A stretch of DNA of 64,000 bases from UBA4874 sp002399435 (GTDB lineage Bacteria > Bacillota > Clostridia > Caldicoprobacterales > DTU083), in NCBI GenBank assembly GCA_036823195.1, contig DAISGI010000001.1:124001-188000 (forward strand), given 5' to 3'. Made by a program: the position numbers and the translations under genes. Below the pieces are notes generated by a model. It was not told where the DNA came from, made no database searches, and worked only from the letters and a program-made list of their open reading frames with translations. Shown piece by piece: positions 8,410 through 17,159 of the stretch (positions are counted from its first letter, which is position 1; each line of letters starts with the position of its first letter).

Positions 8410-9096
8410 ATGTTGGTGCTGAAAAGAAAAAATCTGGTTATTGGGCTTTTGGTGGTGGTATTGATCATTATGGGTTATCTGAACTTTGTGTACAATCAGG
8501 ATTCTGCCCCGGCTGTCAGCCCGGAGAAGGATGTCACTGCAGGAAAGAAAGACGGGATAAGCGGGAAGGTTACGATCAGTGATCTGGAGAATCAGGGAAA
8601 AGTGTCCGATTCGAAAAAGGTGGCAGATCAATCACAGAAGAATGAAAATGCAGACAAAAAGGAGGACAAAAAAGCAGACACAGCGGATGAAAAATCAACC
8701 GGCAAGAAAAATCAGGAAGCTTCTGCATCTGTAAATACCACCTTTTTTCGGGATTACCGGTTTCAAAGGGAACAGGACAGGAACGAAGAAATTGAGCACA
8801 TCAATTCCATCGTGAAAAATCCCAATTCCGATCCGGAAATGGTAAAGGAAGCCCAGGCACAGCTTCTGGAGATTACCTCCAGTAAGGAATCGGAACTGGC
8901 TATTGAAAATCTGATCAAGGCAAAAGGCTTTTCCGATGTGGCAGTGATTCTGCATCATGACAACGCCAATGTCATCGTGGATAAATCCGAACTGGTCCCG
9001 GAAGAGGTAGCGATGATCCTGGACATTGTCAAACGGGAATCCGGAAAGGAAGCGGAGAACATAAAAATCATTCCCAGGGTCGGAACGAAGGATTAG
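8410..9096 (+). CDS. spoIIIAH: Stage III sporulation protein AH
   Basis: 228 residues. One membrane helix (about 9-27) is followed by a long Lys/Asp/Ser-rich linker (about 35-100) and a YscJ/FliF-like domain that binds SpoIIQ from the forespore side. The motif EEVAMILDIVKRESGKEAENIKIIPR closes the protein. It ends the spoIIIA operon; a new promoter follows at 9103. Confidence 0.94.
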   Translation: MLVLKRKNLVIGLLVVVLIIMGYLNFVYNQDSAPAVSPEKDVTAGKKDGISGKVTISDLENQGKVSDSKKVADQSQKNENADKKEDKKADTADEKSTGKKNQEASASVNTTFFRDYRFQREQDRNEEIEHINSIVKNPNSDPEMVKEAQAQLLEITSSKESELAIENLIKAKGFSDVAVILHHDNANVIVDKSELVPEEVAMILDIVKRESGKEAENIKIIPRVGTKD

Positions 9097-9102
9097 AACG
9101 AT

Positions 9103-9131
9103 TTGTAAATGCCCATGTTATTTGGTATAAT
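9103..9131 (+). promoter_or_regulatory. Sigma-A promoter of the asp23-amaP-nusB group
   Basis: TTGTAA at 9103-9108 and TATAAT at 9126-9131 are separated by exactly 17 bases, about 37 bases before the asp23-like start. This implies vegetative expression, independent of the sporulation operon upstream. Confidence 0.8.
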
Positions 9132-9167
9132 AAAGCCATGTAACAACAATTTACGGGAGGTGAAAAG

Positions 9168-9542
9168 ATGGATCAACAGACAAATGGAGATTATGGCAAG
9201 GTGACATTTGCTGATGAAGTCGTTGCCATTATCGCAGGCCTGGCAGCTATGGAGATCCCTGGGGTTTCTGCCATGAGCAGCGGCATTGTGGAAAAGCTCG
9301 GGAAAAAGAATCTGTCCAGAGGGGTAAAGGTGGAGGTTGGCGAAAAAGAAGCGGCAATCGACTTATACCTTATTGTGGATTATGGCGTCCGGATACCGGA
9401 TATTTCGTGGAATATTCAGGAAAATGTCAAGAAAACCGTTGAAACCATGACAGGACTCCATGTAATAGAGGTCAACATCCATATTCAGGGCATCGATTTT
9501 GAAAAGCGAACGAAAGAGGGGGAGCCACCATCCAAAGTATGA
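9168..9542 (+). CDS. Asp23/Gls24 family envelope stress response protein
   Basis: 124 residues with the complete Asp23 domain: GKVTFADEVVAIIAGLAAMEIPGV at the start (residues about 9-32) and IQENVKKTVETMTGLHVIEVNIHI near the end. In staphylococci Asp23 is abundant, lies under the membrane and is tethered by AmaP. The next two genes are an AmaP-like protein and a DUF2273 protein, so the whole module is present. The ribosome site GGAGGTG is 8 bases before the ATG. Confidence 0.92.
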   Translation: MDQQTNGDYGKVTFADEVVAIIAGLAAMEIPGVSAMSSGIVEKLGKKNLSRGVKVEVGEKEAAIDLYLIVDYGVRIPDISWNIQENVKKTVETMTGLHVIEVNIHIQGIDFEKRTKEGEPPSKV

Positions 9543-9624
9543 TTCTTTCAAGCCCTCTGGATCCTCAGAGGGTACTTGTACAGGAACCGCAAACAAAAGA
9601 AACAGGGAGAAAGGATGGATACCA

Positions 9625-10179
9625 ATGAAGATGAGAATGGGGGATCGTATTCTGCTGTCGTTTTATGTTCTTGTTGTCATTGTTCTTTCACTCGGACTGC
9701 TTTGCATCGCTCTGAACATCATCCCTCTTTCATATTTCGAGGGTCTGATTGCCGGCCTGGATTATAACGAACCCTTTATCCTGGTTACGTTGGTGATATC
9801 ACTGGTGCTGCTGGCAGCCAGTGTCCGTCTATTAACAGCTGGGAGCTCCGGCAAGAGACCGGTCAGCGCTGTCTTGAAAACAACGGATCTGGGAATGATC
9901 CGGGTGTCCTTGAATACCCTGGATACCCTTACCAAAAAGGCAGTGCAGAGTTTTCAGGAAGTCAGGGATGTTGTCAGCACCGTGCTTCCGGAGGCCGACG
10001 AGGGTGTCCGGATAAGATTGAAGATCACAATACTGCCGGATGTCCGGATGCCTGAATTAACGCAAAACATTCAGGAAAAGGTGAAGAAATATGTGGAGGA
10101 AATGTCGGGTATTGCAGTCAGGGAAGTACTGGTTTATATTGATAATCTGACGGTTGCCCGGCCAAGCCGGGTTGAATAG
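9625..10179 (+). CDS. amaP: Alkaline shock response membrane anchor protein AmaP
   Basis: 184 residues. Two N-terminal membrane helices (about 9-30 and 43-65) are followed by an Asp23-like soluble domain ending IQEKVKKYVEEMSGIAVREVLVYIDNL. AmaP anchors Asp23 to the membrane. The open frame extends upstream to 9499 over the end of the asp23 gene, but AGAAAGGA before ATG 9625 and the normal family length support the shorter form; ATG 9631 is an equal alternative. Confidence 0.85.
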   Translation: MKMRMGDRILLSFYVLVVIVLSLGLLCIALNIIPLSYFEGLIAGLDYNEPFILVTLVISLVLLAASVRLLTAGSSGKRPVSAVLKTTDLGMIRVSLNTLDTLTKKAVQSFQEVRDVVSTVLPEADEGVRIRLKITILPDVRMPELTQNIQEKVKKYVEEMSGIAVREVLVYIDNLTVARPSRVE

Positions 10180-10191
10180 GGGGCAACAGCC

Positions 10192-10431
10192 ATGGCGATA
10201 AAGGAAATTGTTGTATCCTGCTTTACCACACATCGGGGGAAAACCATCGGGTTTCTGGGCGGACTGGTCTTTGGCATTCTGATCCTGACGCTGGGTTTTT
10301 GGCGAGGCTTGTTTCTGAGCCTGGCAATTGGGATCGGTTGTTGGATCGGAAGCTTTTACGACCGGGAAGAGAGCTTCCTTACCTTTTTGAGCAAGATGAT
10401 AGCAGATGGAATACGCAATAGAAAGCAATAG
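10192..10431 (+). CDS. DUF2273 small membrane protein
   Basis: 79 residues with a short basic N-terminus and two membrane helices (about residues 17-34 and 37-52). It belongs to DUF2273, small proteins regularly found with Asp23 and AmaP and probably part of the same membrane anchor. No biochemical role is known. It starts after AGGGGGCAAC, 12 bases beyond amaP. Confidence 0.85.
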   Translation: MAIKEIVVSCFTTHRGKTIGFLGGLVFGILILTLGFWRGLFLSLAIGIGCWIGSFYDREESFLTFLSKMIADGIRNRKQ

Positions 10432-10439
10432 GAGGGCAT

Positions 10440-10871
10440 ATGGCAAGAAGACCGGCAAGGGAAGCTGCAATGAGATTATTATACCAGGAGATCTTTACAC
10501 GGGATTCCGAAGGTTGCGACCTGGAGGCTTTCAGGGAGATCACTGCGGATCTGGTCCTGGAGAAGAAGGATATTTCTTATGTGAAGGATATCGTGCGGGG
10601 CTGTATGGATCATCAGGAGGAGATTGACCGGATTATCCGGGTTCATAGCAAGACATGGAAGTTTGAACGAATTGCAAAGGTGGATCTTTCCATTCTTCGT
10701 CTGGCTCTTTACGAAATCAATTACCGCGACGACATACCGAACAGTGTTTCGGCCAATGAAGCGGTGGAGCTTGGAAAAAAATATGGCGGAGATCAGTCCG
10801 GGTCCTTCATCAACGGCATCCTGGGCGCCTACCTTCGCCAGTGTACCCCATCCGGAAGTCCATCGTCATGA
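10440..10871 (+). CDS. nusB: Transcription antitermination factor NusB
   Basis: 143 residues, the usual size. NusB binds boxA RNA with NusE (S10) and supports antitermination of rRNA operons. The sequence shows ARRPAREAAMRLLYQ at the N-terminus and the conserved helix PNSVSANEAVELGKKYGGDQSGSFINGILG near the C-terminus. It follows the DUF2273 gene by 8 bases, and its stop overlaps the next start (ATGA). Confidence 0.96.
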   Translation: MARRPAREAAMRLLYQEIFTRDSEGCDLEAFREITADLVLEKKDISYVKDIVRGCMDHQEEIDRIIRVHSKTWKFERIAKVDLSILRLALYEINYRDDIPNSVSANEAVELGKKYGGDQSGSFINGILGAYLRQCTPSGSPSS

Positions 10872-11833
10872 AGTACATACTTGGTATGGATACCAGCTGT
10901 TATACGACGTCTCTGGCAGGTGTCGGGATGGACGGGGAAGTCCTGTTCAGCAGGCAGCTTCTGCTGTCTGTTCCCAGGGGAAAGAGAGGATTGCAGCAAT
11001 CCGAAGCTTTCTTTCAACATGTAAAGAATATCCCGGAGGTGACGTCCGGCCTGCGACAGGCCCTGCCGGGCGGAGAGATTGCAGCGGTCTGCGCAAGTAC
11101 CCGGCCCCGGCGGTCCGAAAACTCCTATATGCCTGTTTTTTTGGCAGGGTATCATTTTGGACAGGCAGTTTCCGATCTGACCCATACTCCGTTTTATAAG
11201 ACCAGCCACCAGGAAAATCATATTATGGCCGGTCTTTCTTCCGCAAAGGGGCCGGACTCCGATCATTTTCTTGCCCTTCACCTGTCCGGCGGTACCACGG
11301 AAATGCTGGATGTGGTACCCATCCCATTCGGATTTCAGATTCAACGGGTGGGAGGGACGCAGGATCTGCATGCCGGTCAATTGGTGGACCGAATCGGTGT
11401 GGCAATGGGCCTGCCTTTCCCGGCAGGCCCTTATTTGGAAGCAATGTCAGCATCCGGTACCGGTTCTGTTCATTTGTCCGGTTCCGTAAAAGGCCTTTGT
11501 GTCAGCTTTTCCGGGCCGGAATCCCAGGGACAGCGTCTGATCCGGGAGGGGGTTTCAAAGCCGGAAATTGCCTGTGCCGTTTATCAGCTGTTGATCCGAA
11601 CCACGGCCAATTGGATTCTGCATGCGGTGGAGCGGGGATATCCGGAAGATGTATTGCTTGTCGGAGGGGTATCCTCCAGCTCGTTGTTCCGGGATGGGCT
11701 GCGGGAGCGCCTGTTTCACAGGCGCAAAAGCGTCCGTCTTTATTTTGCACAGCCGGATTTGTCACGGGACAATGCAGTGGGAACGGCACTGCTGGGATTG
11801 CAGGCCTATCAAAAATCAGGAGCGGTAATATGA
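10868..11833 (+). CDS. TsaD/Kae1-like M22 family protein (paralogue)
   Basis: 321 residues of the ASKHA fold. It begins MKYILGMDTSCYTTSLAGV, carries a metal-site-like KTSHQENH where TsaD has HxEGH, and ends with a VLLVGGVSSSSLFRDGLRERL nucleotide-binding segment. True TsaD makes N6-threonylcarbamoyl-adenosine in tRNA. This is the shorter, divergent M22 paralogue that many Clostridia carry between nusB and xseA, with unknown substrate. ATG 10868 overlaps the nusB stop; its own stop overlaps xseA. Confidence 0.75.
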   Translation: MKYILGMDTSCYTTSLAGVGMDGEVLFSRQLLLSVPRGKRGLQQSEAFFQHVKNIPEVTSGLRQALPGGEIAAVCASTRPRRSENSYMPVFLAGYHFGQAVSDLTHTPFYKTSHQENHIMAGLSSAKGPDSDHFLALHLSGGTTEMLDVVPIPFGFQIQRVGGTQDLHAGQLVDRIGVAMGLPFPAGPYLEAMSASGTGSVHLSGSVKGLCVSFSGPESQGQRLIREGVSKPEIACAVYQLLIRTTANWILHAVERGYPEDVLLVGGVSSSSLFRDGLRERLFHRRKSVRLYFAQPDLSRDNAVGTALLGLQAYQKSGAVI

Positions 11834-13077
11834 GCCATGTCATTCTTTCCGTCCATCAGCTGAATGAATATGTAAGGATTCTTCTGGCAAGGGATCCCCT
11901 GTTGCGTCAGGTAAGGGTAAGGGGAGAGATTTCCAACTGCAGGTATCCTTCTTCCGGTCATATCTACTTTACATTAAAGGATGACCAGGACAGGATACGA
12001 TGCGTACTGTTCCGTCAAAGCACCATTCATCTGGATTTCATGCCGGTGGACGGCATGGGGATTGTGGCTGAGGGGACGGTTTCCCTGTACAGCAAGGAAG
12101 GACAGTATCAGCTTACTGTGGAGAAAATGGAACGGGAGGGCCTGGGAGATCTTCATCTTGCCTTTGAGGCAATGAAAAACAGACTTCAGAAGGAAGGACT
12201 GTTTGACCTTGAACGGAAAAAGCCTCTTCCCATGCTGCCAAAGAAAATTGCAGTCGTCACTTCCCATACGGGAGCTGCCGTACGGGATATCCTCCGTGTT
12301 TTGCGGCATCGGAACCGGACGGTGGATGTCCTGATCCTTCCCGTTGCTGTTCAGGGAGCAAAAGCAGGCAGGCAGATTGCCAGTGCCATTGCCTATGCAA
12401 ATACCAGGAAGGATATTGATCTGATTATTACCGGGCGCGGGGGAGGTTCCATAGAAGAATTGTGGGCCTTCAATGAAGAAGAGGTGGCCCGGGCTATCTC
12501 TCGCTCGGAACTACCGGTTATTTCCGCTGTCGGACATGAAACAGACTTTACCATATCGGATTTTGTTGCGGATGTCCGGGCAGCCACCCCATCCAATGCT
12601 GCGGAACTGGCTGTATCGGAAACATCCCGCCTTCTTTCTGTGACGGAAGGACTGAAAAAGCGTCTGATCGATGCCATGACCCGCCTTTTGTCGGACAAGC
12701 GGCATCGGCTGGAGATGCTGAAAAATCATTATGTATTTCGATCTCCGCGGATTCTTCTGGATCAGCAGAGTCAATATGTGGATCAGTTGTCGCAAAGACT
12801 GATGGCTGCCATACAATCCGATTTGCATGGAAAGAGGGAGGAGATGGGCAGAATTGTATCTTCCCTGAACGCCTTGAGTCCGCTAAATGTACTGTCCAGG
12901 GGATACGCCATGGTGCTTCCGGGAAAAGGGACGATACCGTTCCGTTCCATCCGGGAGATAAAGGTACCGGATCGGTTGAAACTTCTTATGCGGGACGGCC
13001 GGATTTTTGTTACAGTGGAGGAGATACGGCCAGGTGAAAGCAAAGCATGGACTTCGGGACAGAACAGGGAGGGGTAA
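11830..13077 (+). CDS. xseA: Exodeoxyribonuclease VII large subunit
   Basis: 415 residues: an N-terminal OB-fold (about 1-100), the catalytic domain with VVTSHTGAAVRDI and the RGGGSIEELWAFNEE motif, then a coiled coil that binds XseB. Exonuclease VII degrades single-stranded DNA from both ends. The open frame extends upstream to 11497, but that part overlaps the M22 gene in another frame; ATG 11830 overlaps its stop and gives the family's normal N-terminus. Confidence 0.97.
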   Translation: MSHVILSVHQLNEYVRILLARDPLLRQVRVRGEISNCRYPSSGHIYFTLKDDQDRIRCVLFRQSTIHLDFMPVDGMGIVAEGTVSLYSKEGQYQLTVEKMEREGLGDLHLAFEAMKNRLQKEGLFDLERKKPLPMLPKKIAVVTSHTGAAVRDILRVLRHRNRTVDVLILPVAVQGAKAGRQIASAIAYANTRKDIDLIITGRGGGSIEELWAFNEEEVARAISRSELPVISAVGHETDFTISDFVADVRAATPSNAAELAVSETSRLLSVTEGLKKRLIDAMTRLLSDKRHRLEMLKNHYVFRSPRILLDQQSQYVDQLSQRLMAAIQSDLHGKREEMGRIVSSLNALSPLNVLSRGYAMVLPGKGTIPFRSIREIKVPDRLKLLMRDGRIFVTVEEIRPGESKAWTSGQNREG

Positions 13078-13089
13078 AGTAGCTATATT

Positions 13090-13353
13090 ATGGGAAAAGA
13101 AGAAGAGCAGCAAAACGTTTCTTTTGAAGAAGCTGTGAAAGAATTGGAGTCGGTCGTAAATACGCTGGAAGCCGGAGAGGTTTCCCTGGAAGAGTCCCTG
13201 AAGCTGTTTCAGAGAGGCGTTTTTTTGACAAACCTTTGCAATCAAAAGCTGACGGAGGCAGAAGGTGCCGTAAAGATTTTGTACCGTGAGGATACCGGCG
13301 AACTGCGGGAAATGCCTTTCGGGGAAGAGGAAGGAAAGGAGCTGCCGGAATAA
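13090..13353 (+). CDS. xseB: Exodeoxyribonuclease VII small subunit
   Basis: 87 residues, helical. The family core SFEEAVKELESVVNTLEAGEVSLEESLKLFQRG covers residues about 11-43. XseB wraps the XseA coiled coil. It lies 12 bases after xseA, and its stop is directly followed by the next start. Confidence 0.96.
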   Translation: MGKEEEQQNVSFEEAVKELESVVNTLEAGEVSLEESLKLFQRGVFLTNLCNQKLTEAEGAVKILYREDTGELREMPFGEEEGKELPE

Positions 13354-14271
13354 ATGGACTTTGAGAGCATCTATCGTCAAAAAGTACAGACTGTCAACCA
13401 TGCCCTGGAGCAGTTGCTGAAGGAATACCAGGATTGTCCGCCGATTCTCCATAAGGCAATGAAATACAGCCTGATGGCCGGTGGAAAACGACTGCGACCC
13501 GTCCTGTTCCTGGAAGCCTATGAGCTGACACGCCGATCCCAACATAAGGAGCCGGAAACGGCTGTTGTACAGCCTATGGCATGTGCGGTGGAAATGATTC
13601 ATACTTATTCCCTGATCCACGATGATTTACCGGCTATGGATAACGACGATTACCGACGGGGAAAGCCGACCAATCACAAGGTTTTTGGGGAAGCAATGGC
13701 CATTTTGGCGGGAGACGGTCTCCTGAACCTTGCCGGCGAGGTGATGCTGGATCATATGCCAAAAGACAAGACAAAAACTCCTGGTTATCTGAAAGCCATG
13801 TCCGTTCTTGCCCATTCCGCAGGTATTTCCGGTATGATCGGGGGACAGGTTGCCGATATGCAAAGTGAAAATCCGGATTGTGACCGAACGGATCACACCT
13901 TACTGGATTATATTCATACCCATAAAACGGAAGCTTTGATTACCGGCTCCCTGAAGGCCGGTGTCTTGGCTGCCGACGGGGATGCGTTTATGGCAAATAC
14001 GGTTGTCTCTTATGGAAAGGCCTATGGAATGGCGTTTCAAATTACGGACGATATCCTGGATGTGACAGGGGATCCGGCGATTTTGGGCAAGCTTCCCGGC
14101 AGTGATGAAAAGCGGGGAAAGCTGACCTATCCAGCCCGATTTGGACTTGAACCTTCCAGGAAAATGGCAAAGCAATATGTGGATCAGGCGGTTTCCACGA
14201 TGAATGGGTTGGGATCCGAAGGGGAGTTTTTAAGACAACTTGCTCTTTCTGTCTGGAACAGGAATCAATAA
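13354..14271 (+). CDS. ispA: Polyprenyl synthetase (farnesyl/geranylgeranyl diphosphate synthase)
   Basis: 305 residues. It condenses isopentenyl diphosphate with allylic diphosphates. The first aspartate-rich motif is DDLPAMD (residues 90-96) followed by RRGKPTNHK, and the second is DDILD (about residue 230). The residues before the first motif (THTYSLIH type) fit an FPP synthase of the IspA class; final chain length cannot be fixed by eye. It follows xseB without a gap, as in Bacilli, and supplies the isoprenoid precursors made by dxs downstream. Confidence 0.93.
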   Translation: MDFESIYRQKVQTVNHALEQLLKEYQDCPPILHKAMKYSLMAGGKRLRPVLFLEAYELTRRSQHKEPETAVVQPMACAVEMIHTYSLIHDDLPAMDNDDYRRGKPTNHKVFGEAMAILAGDGLLNLAGEVMLDHMPKDKTKTPGYLKAMSVLAHSAGISGMIGGQVADMQSENPDCDRTDHTLLDYIHTHKTEALITGSLKAGVLAADGDAFMANTVVSYGKAYGMAFQITDDILDVTGDPAILGKLPGSDEKRGKLTYPARFGLEPSRKMAKQYVDQAVSTMNGLGSEGEFLRQLALSVWNRNQ

Positions 14272-14334
14272 GGGAATCCCCTTGGCTGAACGGATACAGC
14301 TGGAAAGGGAGGAGGTAAGAGTAAACAAGTGTTC

Positions 14335-14363
14335 TTGTAGACTGCTGTGTTTCATGATATAAT
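14335..14363 (+). promoter_or_regulatory. Sigma-A promoter of the dxs operon
   Basis: TTGTAG at 14335-14340 and TATAAT at 14358-14363 have a 17-base spacer. Transcription would start near 14370, so the in-frame ATG at 14372 would be almost leaderless. This supports the dxs start at 14447. Confidence 0.75.
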
Positions 14364-14446
14364 TTGAATGTATGTCAAAAAGACGGATGCTGCGACAATC
14401 CAGAAGCTCAGGTTGGCAAGGCTGGGAAAGAAAGAGGAATCAAGGA

Positions 14447-16351
14447 ATGGCACTGCTGGAGCAAATAAATGATCCCGGGGATTTAAAAGCCCTGAGTCCG
14501 AAACAACTGATCCTTCTTGCGAAAGAGATCCGACAGTTTGTTCTGGAGCATGTAGCAACCACTGGAGGACATTTGGCATCCAATCTTGGAATCGTGGAGC
14601 TTACCATAGCTTTGCATTATGTATACAACAGTCCAGTTGACAAAATCATCTGGGATGTCGGTCATCAAAGCTATATACACAAAATTCTGACATCCCGCAG
14701 GGACCGGTTTTATACTCTTCGCCAAAAAGGCGGATTAAGCGGCTTTCCCAAAAGATCCGAAAGTGTTCATGACATTTTTGAAACCGGACACAGCAGTACT
14801 TCGTTGTCTGCTGCTTTGGGAATAGCAAGGGCAAGGGATTTGAAAGGGGAGGATTATCATGTTCTGGCAGTCATAGGGGATGGTGCCCTGACAGGCGGTA
14901 TGGCCTATGAAGCCCTGAACGATGCCGGTCATCAGGATACGAATCTTACTGTTATCCTGAACGACAATGAAATGTCCATAGCCCCGAATGTAGGGGCTAT
15001 GGCGGCGTATTTATCCAAAATCCGATCCAGTCCGCGTTACAGGAATATGAAAAAGAGAGTGGAAAAGGCTTTGCGAAGCCTGCCAGTCGGCGGGGATTGG
15101 CTTTTCAATAAGATGGAAAAGTTAAAGAACAGCTTCAAGTATCTCCTGGTATCGGGTGTTGTGTTTGAAGAATTGGGATATACCTATATCGGACCGGTGG
15201 ATGGTCACGATCTTCCGCTGCTGATCGGCATTCTGAACCGTGCCAGGCAGGTTCAGGGACCAACACTGATTCATGTTGTCACGAAAAAGGGGAAAGGCTA
15301 TTCGTTTTCAGAAGCCAATCCAGCCCGTTATCATGGGGTTTCCCCCTTTGATATCCATCAGGGGTATACACCCGGACCGGGTCTGTACAAAAGCTATTCC
15401 GCAGTTTTGGGTCAGCATCTGACAAAGTTGGCGCAGAAAGATTCCTCCATTGTCGCCATTACGGCTGCCATGCCGGGTGGAACCGGTCTGATCCCTTTTC
15501 AGAAACAGTTTCCGGACCGTTTTTTTGATGTAGGCATAGCAGAGCAGCACGCTGTTACGTTTGCAGCAGGACTGGCGGTGAATGGAATGAAGCCGGTGGT
15601 GGCGATTTATTCTTCGTTTCTGCAAAGGGCCTACGATCAGATTTTGCATGACGTTTGCCGTCAGAATCTGCCGGTGATACTTGCCATTGACCATGCCGGC
15701 CTGGTTGGAGAAGACGGGGATACGCATCAGGGAGTGTTTGATCTCAGTTACCTGCGGCACATTCCCAATTTGACCATTCTGGCTCCGAAAAACACTTCAG
15801 AACTTCGATACATGCTGGATTATTCCCTGCAGCAGGGTCGTCCGATTGCGATCCGATATCCAAAAGGCTACAGCAAAGTAACAGAAAAGCTGCCAAGTTT
15901 CCCGTTGACCGACTTGTCATGGGAGATTCTGGAGAACGGCAGAGACCTTGTTTTGATGGCGGTGGGAGCCATGGTGGAGACGGCCTTGCTGGCAGCAGAA
16001 ATTCTAAAAAGGCAGGGTATCCACCCTACGGTGGTCAATGCACGGACGGTCAAACCCCTGGATCAGCAAATGATGGATCGTTTCCTGCAGAATCGTTGCC
16101 CGCTATGGGTTACATTGGAAGACAATGTGACAGAAGGGGGCTTTGGAAGCAGCATAGACGAATATGTCATGGGCTATGAAGCCAGGGTAAGGGTGGTCAA
16201 TATGGGAATACCCGATCGGTTTATACCCCATGGTTCCGTAAGCGAACTGAGGAAGGATCTGAAACTGGATCCACCCGGCGTCGCAGTCCGGATTTGTTCT
16301 GTTCTTGGGAGGGAAATGACGCGTGAGAAGTCCTCGGAAAGAGCGTATTGA
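14447..16351 (+). CDS. dxs: 1-deoxy-D-xylulose-5-phosphate synthase
   Basis: 634 residues from ATG 14447, matching the usual length. It condenses pyruvate and glyceraldehyde 3-phosphate, using thiamine diphosphate, in the first step of the MEP isoprenoid pathway. Visible are the N-terminal GHQSYIHKIL, the GDGALTGGMAYEALN thiamine diphosphate/Mg site, NDNEMSIAPNVGA, and the transketolase FDVGIAEQHAVTFAAG segment containing the catalytic Glu. AAGAGG precedes the chosen start. Its end overlaps tlyA by 29 bases. Confidence 0.97.
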   Translation: MALLEQINDPGDLKALSPKQLILLAKEIRQFVLEHVATTGGHLASNLGIVELTIALHYVYNSPVDKIIWDVGHQSYIHKILTSRRDRFYTLRQKGGLSGFPKRSESVHDIFETGHSSTSLSAALGIARARDLKGEDYHVLAVIGDGALTGGMAYEALNDAGHQDTNLTVILNDNEMSIAPNVGAMAAYLSKIRSSPRYRNMKKRVEKALRSLPVGGDWLFNKMEKLKNSFKYLLVSGVVFEELGYTYIGPVDGHDLPLLIGILNRARQVQGPTLIHVVTKKGKGYSFSEANPARYHGVSPFDIHQGYTPGPGLYKSYSAVLGQHLTKLAQKDSSIVAITAAMPGGTGLIPFQKQFPDRFFDVGIAEQHAVTFAAGLAVNGMKPVVAIYSSFLQRAYDQILHDVCRQNLPVILAIDHAGLVGEDGDTHQGVFDLSYLRHIPNLTILAPKNTSELRYMLDYSLQQGRPIAIRYPKGYSKVTEKLPSFPLTDLSWEILENGRDLVLMAVGAMVETALLAAEILKRQGIHPTVVNARTVKPLDQQMMDRFLQNRCPLWVTLEDNVTEGGFGSSIDEYVMGYEARVRVVNMGIPDRFIPHGSVSELRKDLKLDPPGVAVRICSVLGREMTREKSSERAY

Positions 16352-17159
16352 TGTCCTCATGGTACAAAGAGGACTGTCTGACAACAGGGAAAAAGCAAAA
16401 AGGATTCTGATGTCCGGGCGGGTTTTTGTCAATCAGCAGAGAGTGGACAAGCCGGGTACCCTTGTCCCTGTTATGGGAAATATTGAAGTCCGGGGAGCGA
16501 AGAGCCCTTTTGTCAGCCGTGGTGGCCGGAAGCTGGAAAAGGCATTGGACCGGTTTCCTGTACCGGTGTGCGGACGCAATTGGCTGGATATCGGTGCCTC
16601 TACCGGAGGCTTTACCGATTGTCTCCTGGAGCATGGCGCCGCAAAGGTGTATTCCATAGATGTCGGATATGGGCAGCTGGCATGGAAACTGCGTCAGGAT
16701 CCCAGGGTTGTGGTGATGGAACGAACGAATATACGGAATGTAAAAAAGGAGGATCTGGGCTCTCCTGTGAACGGTGCTGCCATAGATGTATCTTTTATTT
16801 CGTTGAAGCTCGTTCTTCCTGTGGTCTCCCGTCTTCTGACAGAGGATAGCCCTGTCCTGTCCCTGATCAAGCCTCAGTTTGAGGTGGAGAGGGATGAGGT
16901 GGGAGAAAAGGGAGTCGTCCGGGAGGCCGATCTGCACAGGAGGGTTGTGAAAGAGATATTGGAATTTGTACAGAATATGGGATGGAAGATCCAGGATCTT
17001 GACTTTTCTCCCATAACCGGGCCAAAAGGGAATATAGAATTTCTGGCATATTTTTGGAAAGGTGGAGGGAACGGATTGAGTTTGGAGGACAGGGAAATGT
17101 TAGTGAATAAAACCATTCAGGCAGCCCATGATCATTTTGGTAAGCGGGTGACAAAATGA
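16323..17159 (+). CDS. tlyA: TlyA-family rRNA (cytidine-2'-O)-methyltransferase
   Basis: 278 residues. An N-terminal S4 RNA-binding domain (RIDVLMVQRGLSDNREKAKRILMSGRVFVN, about residues 7-36) precedes an FtsJ/RrmJ-like methyltransferase with the SAM motif DIGASTGGFTDCLL. In mycobacteria TlyA methylates 16S and 23S rRNA. GTG 16323 starts the frame after GGGAGG. The order dxs-tlyA-nadK-argR-recN is the conserved Firmicutes arrangement. Confidence 0.93.
   Translation: MRSPRKERIDVLMVQRGLSDNREKAKRILMSGRVFVNQQRVDKPGTLVPVMGNIEVRGAKSPFVSRGGRKLEKALDRFPVPVCGRNWLDIGASTGGFTDCLLEHGAAKVYSIDVGYGQLAWKLRQDPRVVVMERTNIRNVKKEDLGSPVNGAAIDVSFISLKLVLPVVSRLLTEDSPVLSLIKPQFEVERDEVGEKGVVREADLHRRVVKEILEFVQNMGWKIQDLDFSPITGPKGNIEFLAYFWKGGGNGLSLEDREMLVNKTIQAAHDHFGKRVTK

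Noticed and set aside
11497..11829. N-terminal extension of XseA by 111 codons
   Set aside because: It overlaps the M22-family gene in another frame. XseA homologues begin at the sequence starting at 11830.
14976..15002. A 10-base perfect inverted repeat with a 7-base loop inside dxs
   Set aside because: It encodes the conserved DXS segment around SIAPNVGAMA and has no T run. Most likely chance within constrained codons.
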